DNA of 64,000 bases from positions 868,001 through 932,000 of the forward strand of contig NZ_CP008743.1 in NCBI RefSeq assembly GCF_002117145.1, written 5' to 3'. The stretch's first letter is position 1. Each line of letters opens with the position of its first letter. Under the pieces are notes generated by a model. The model was not told where the DNA came from. It was given only the letters and a program-made list of their open reading frames with translations, and did no database searches. The position numbers and the translations under genes were made by a program. Of this stretch, positions 61,840 to 64,000 are shown in pieces. The DNA comes from Candidatus Nucleicultrix amoebiphila FS5. Its GTDB lineage: Bacteria; Pseudomonadota; Alphaproteobacteria; Caedimonadales; Nucleicultricaceae.

Positions 61840-63261
61840 TTAATAATCCCCGTTAATTTTGAAATACGTATCCACCCCAACCTCCTCCAGGAAATCAGCA
61901 TCATGAGAAATCACAATCATAGCTCCGGGATAAGCTTTCAGAACTTGGATAACATGTTCGCGTGTTTCTAAATCAAGATTATTGGTGATTTCATCAAGGA
62001 TCAGGAGCTTTGGGCTACAGGCTGCGATTTGTGCTAAACTCAGCCTTGCTTTTTCCCCACCAGATAAAGCACGAATAGGGCTATTTACCTCCTCATTTTT
62101 ACGGAATAGAAAATCATTTAGGTGGCACCTTATTTTAGCATGAGACCAATAGGGCGCGCGTTCTGATATTGTCTCAAGCACGGATTTATGGGGCTGAAGA
62201 GTGCTGTAATGTTGATCGAGATAGCCGATGTCTTCTCTTTTGATAACAAGCCAGTCTCCGGTTTTATAGACTGTATCATCACCAAGGATGGCTTTAATCA
62301 AAGTCGATTTTCCACTCCTGTTATCGCCCGTGATAGCCATACGTTCATCGCCAGAAAGATTGAGGCTAATTCCTGATAAGAGCGGGACATCTATAGAATA
62401 CCCAACGGATCCATTTCCAATTTGTATAAGCGTTCGAGCACCTACTTCGGAACTCCCAATAGAAAATTTAGGAATGATGATTTCTGGGATACGAAGTTCA
62501 GCTAAGCTTGCTATTAAATCATATTTACGCTTATCAATAGAAGATTTCTTACGTCCTGAAGTTTCCTCAGCACGCAGCGCTTTGCTTTTACTTACGATAG
62601 TTGGCCATTTACGCTGATCGATGCTTTTCTCGCCCTTGAGCTTGCTTTTGGCAGCTCGTTGTTGCTCTTGCATCAGCTTATGGTGCATATCCTTTTTCTG
62701 GCGATTTAGAAGCGCCAGCTCGCTTTCAATGGATGCACGCTTAAGTTTAATTTCATAAATATAATTGTCATAATTACCGGAAAATACATGGATATTCCCG
62801 TTATCGATGTGCCAGAGCTTATCAATACAAATACTCAGAAGTTCTGTATCATGAGACACAACAATCAGTGTACCATGGTAATTTTGCAGCATCCGCATCA
62901 AGCTTTTTCGATTGCGGCGATCTAAATGATTGGTCGGTTCATCTAGCAATAGAACGTTTGGATCAAGGCTTAAGGCTTCTGTCATAACCCTGTTTAAGCG
63001 TTCACCACCACTTAAGTTGACGTGATCTTCAATGACTTGGGGAACGTAGCCAATAATCAAATCCTCACTATGTATAATGGCCCCATCAGAAGAGTCAAAA
63101 TAGCCCGCTATTATTTTCAATAATGTTGATTTACCGCTGCCATTTCTGCCGATGATCCCAATGCGACTACCATAAGCAATCTGGAAATTGAAATTGTTAA
63201 AACAGGTTTTGTGGGAAAAAGATAGATCAAGGCTTTTGATTTGAATGGGTTTATGCATCAT
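61840..63261 (-). CDS. ABC-F ATPase, arm-less, resembling antibiotic-resistance ABC-F proteins
   Basis: A 473-residue protein with two ATP-binding domains and no membrane segments, hence ABC-F: these act on ribosomes. The first domain has Walker A GRNGSGKST (38-46), the Q-loop YVPQ near 72-75 and LSGGE at 83-87; only about seven residues separate the last two, so the arm and most of the helical subdomain are absent. The linker between the domains is long and charged. The second domain has GDNRSGKST, then ALSGGEKARL and LILDEITNNLDL. A short first domain and a long linker are features of resistance factors of the Vga/Msr/Lsa kind. Actual resistance is inferred. Confidence 0.85.
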   Translation of the reverse strand: MMHKPIQIKSLDLSFSHKTCFNNFNFQIAYGSRIGIIGRNGSGKSTLLKIIAGYFDSSDGAIIHSEDLIIGYVPQVIEDHVNLSGGERLNRVMTEALSLDPNVLLLDEPTNHLDRRNRKSLMRMLQNYHGTLIVVSHDTELLSICIDKLWHIDNGNIHVFSGNYDNYIYEIKLKRASIESELALLNRQKKDMHHKLMQEQQRAAKSKLKGEKSIDQRKWPTIVSKSKALRAEETSGRKKSSIDKRKYDLIASLAELRIPEIIIPKFSIGSSEVGARTLIQIGNGSVGYSIDVPLLSGISLNLSGDERMAITGDNRSGKSTLIKAILGDDTVYKTGDWLVIKREDIGYLDQHYSTLQPHKSVLETISERAPYWSHAKIRCHLNDFLFRKNEEVNSPIRALSGGEKARLSLAQIAACSPKLLILDEITNNLDLETREHVIQVLKAYPGAMIVISHDADFLEEVGVDTYFKINGDY

Positions 63262-63298
63262 AATTTCTCTCTATAAAAGTGATTTTAAGGACTGAGTA

Positions 63299-63358
63299 AC
63301 AAAACAATGCGCATCTGCTGATTATTGTTTTGTGCCCTAAAATTCAGGGCAATTTTAG
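63299..63358 (-). promoter_or_regulatory. Two-hairpin leader of the ABC-F gene, possible attenuator
   Basis: On the minus strand the leader contains CTAAAATT-GCCCTG-AATTTTAG (63358-63337) and then a perfect 10-base inverted repeat ACAAAACAAT...ATTGTTTTGT (63333-63299, 15-base loop). About 37 bases then remain before the ATG. The GCCC/GGGC elements inside the first structure allow alternative pairing. A TATAAT-type -10 lies at 63393-63398. Drug-inducible leaders are known for resistance ABC-F genes. The pairing is seen directly; the regulatory role is inferred. Confidence 0.45.
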
Positions 63359-63451
63359 AGAATGATTTTCATGATACGTAAAACCTCTACAAATTATATG
63401 CGTATGTAAATATGTTTAGCCTCAGAAGGCAATAACTTTATTCAGCTCAGT

Positions 63452-64000
63452 TTAAGAGCTCCCAGTTTTAGCATAATGGGCCATTCTTGAAGTAAGATAT
63501 TCCATCATACGCCATCCTTCCCAAAGAACAGCGCGCATTTCGTGAAGATCAATATTTGGTGATGCTTTAAGAATTTCAAAGCCCATTTTTGTATGTTCTT
63601 CATCAAGCTCACTATGAAGTTTAAAGTGCGTCGCTCCAGGGAAATGCGTTTGCGCTTCACTATGAAAGATGTGGGAAGCAGCTTCAAGAACACAATGCAT
63701 CAAAACCGTTTTCTCTTCAGGACTTCCTGATAAAGCGCGTTGATAAAACCAACTTGCTGCAGCATCGAGAATAGGATCCCAGAGAGAAATAGGTTTATCC
63801 CCCTGAGGGATGATAATTCTTTATTATGGCCTGCTTCTTCTTCCCAGTGTTGCTCAGCTAACATTTGAAATGCTTTTGGACTGCCCGCTGCAACACGTGC
63901 TGCTAAAATTCTTTGAAACCAGTCGGACCAAAAATTAAGTGCTTCTAAGAGTCGTTCACGCACTTCTTTTTTCTTGATGTGATCTGAAGCGAGTAATTTC
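63452..64000 (-). pseudogene. Haem-oxygenase-like (diiron/TenA-type fold) gene, split by a frameshift and cut by the window edge
   Basis: Two frames on the minus strand are parts of one protein. The upstream part (from beyond 64000 to about 63808) ends in AEQHWEEEAGHNKELSSLRG. The downstream part continues as DKPISLWDPILDAAASWFYQRALSG and on to the end at 63452 (HSELDEEHTKMGFEIL). The switch lies in a run of five G (63808-63812); one additional G would restore a single frame. The E..H and DEEH motifs suit the haem-oxygenase-like metal-oxidase superfamily. The break may be a true mutation, a sequencing error in the G run, or a programmed -1 shift. Confidence 0.7.

Overview
The window is AT-rich and almost fully coding. 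Its gene families and gene order are those of an alphaproteobacterium: a yebC-ruvCAB-ybgC-tolQRAB-pal-cpoB-tilS-ftsH-glmM block, a petABC (bc1 complex) operon, a PopZ-type polar organiser next to valS, AddAB in place of RecBCD, and tatABC-serS-surE-nlpD-yajC-secDF. Several accessory genes would suit a host- or protist-associated bacterium such as a Holosporales relative. They include a lone PAAR-like spike protein, a TPP-riboswitch-controlled importer, toxin-antitoxin genes and exported proteins of unknown function. That placement is inference; no rRNA gene is present to fix it.

Layout. 1-12616 (minus strand) holds Holliday-junction processing, the Tol-Pal envelope system, tRNA-Ile lysidinylation, FtsH and the start of glmM, in a near-continuous head-to-tail series. 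12695-15712 (minus) holds a PAAR-like (DUF4280) protein and the bc1 complex. 15806-18843 (plus) holds a membrane hydrolase-like protein, a YgjP-type metallopeptidase, trmL and hemF. An oxidoreductase (18996-20021, minus) follows. 20407-30065 (plus) runs recA, alaS, pcm, rhodanese, tolC, popZ, valS. xthA and an A-type Fe-S carrier lie on the minus strand. 31351-42536 (plus) holds argS, a SPOR protein, tatABC, serS, surE, an NlpD-like factor, yajC and secDF, interrupted by one unknown minus-strand gene at 34018-34704.

From 42.5 kb the window becomes more accessory. There is a truncated LuxI-like acyltransferase-fold protein, a 1.1-kb non-coding stretch with two GC-rich palindromic repeats, a LysR regulator, addAB-tsaE, a TPP riboswitch with an MFS transporter, a DedA protein, and tRNA-Cys and tRNA-Asn. 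Next comes a small island with a self-inhibited Fic protein and an AbiE-type toxin-antitoxin pair; both promoter regions carry repeated operator-like DNA, and the AbiEii toxin carries a C-terminal WYL-like domain. After it come a FadL-type porin, an unusual Trp/Gln/Asn-repeat protein ending in an Hsp20-like domain, an exported unknown protein, an arm-less ABC-F ATPase with a structured 5' leader, and a frameshifted haem-oxygenase-like gene cut by the window edge.

The strongest candidates for something undescribed are the Trp/Gln-repeat Hsp20-like protein (59398-60246), the AbiEii-WYL fusion with its nested operator repeats (55580-57719), the truncated LuxI-like protein (42594-43172), the orphan PAAR-like protein (12695-13054), and the TPP riboswitch whose closing stem appears to pair with the start-codon region (51783-51867).
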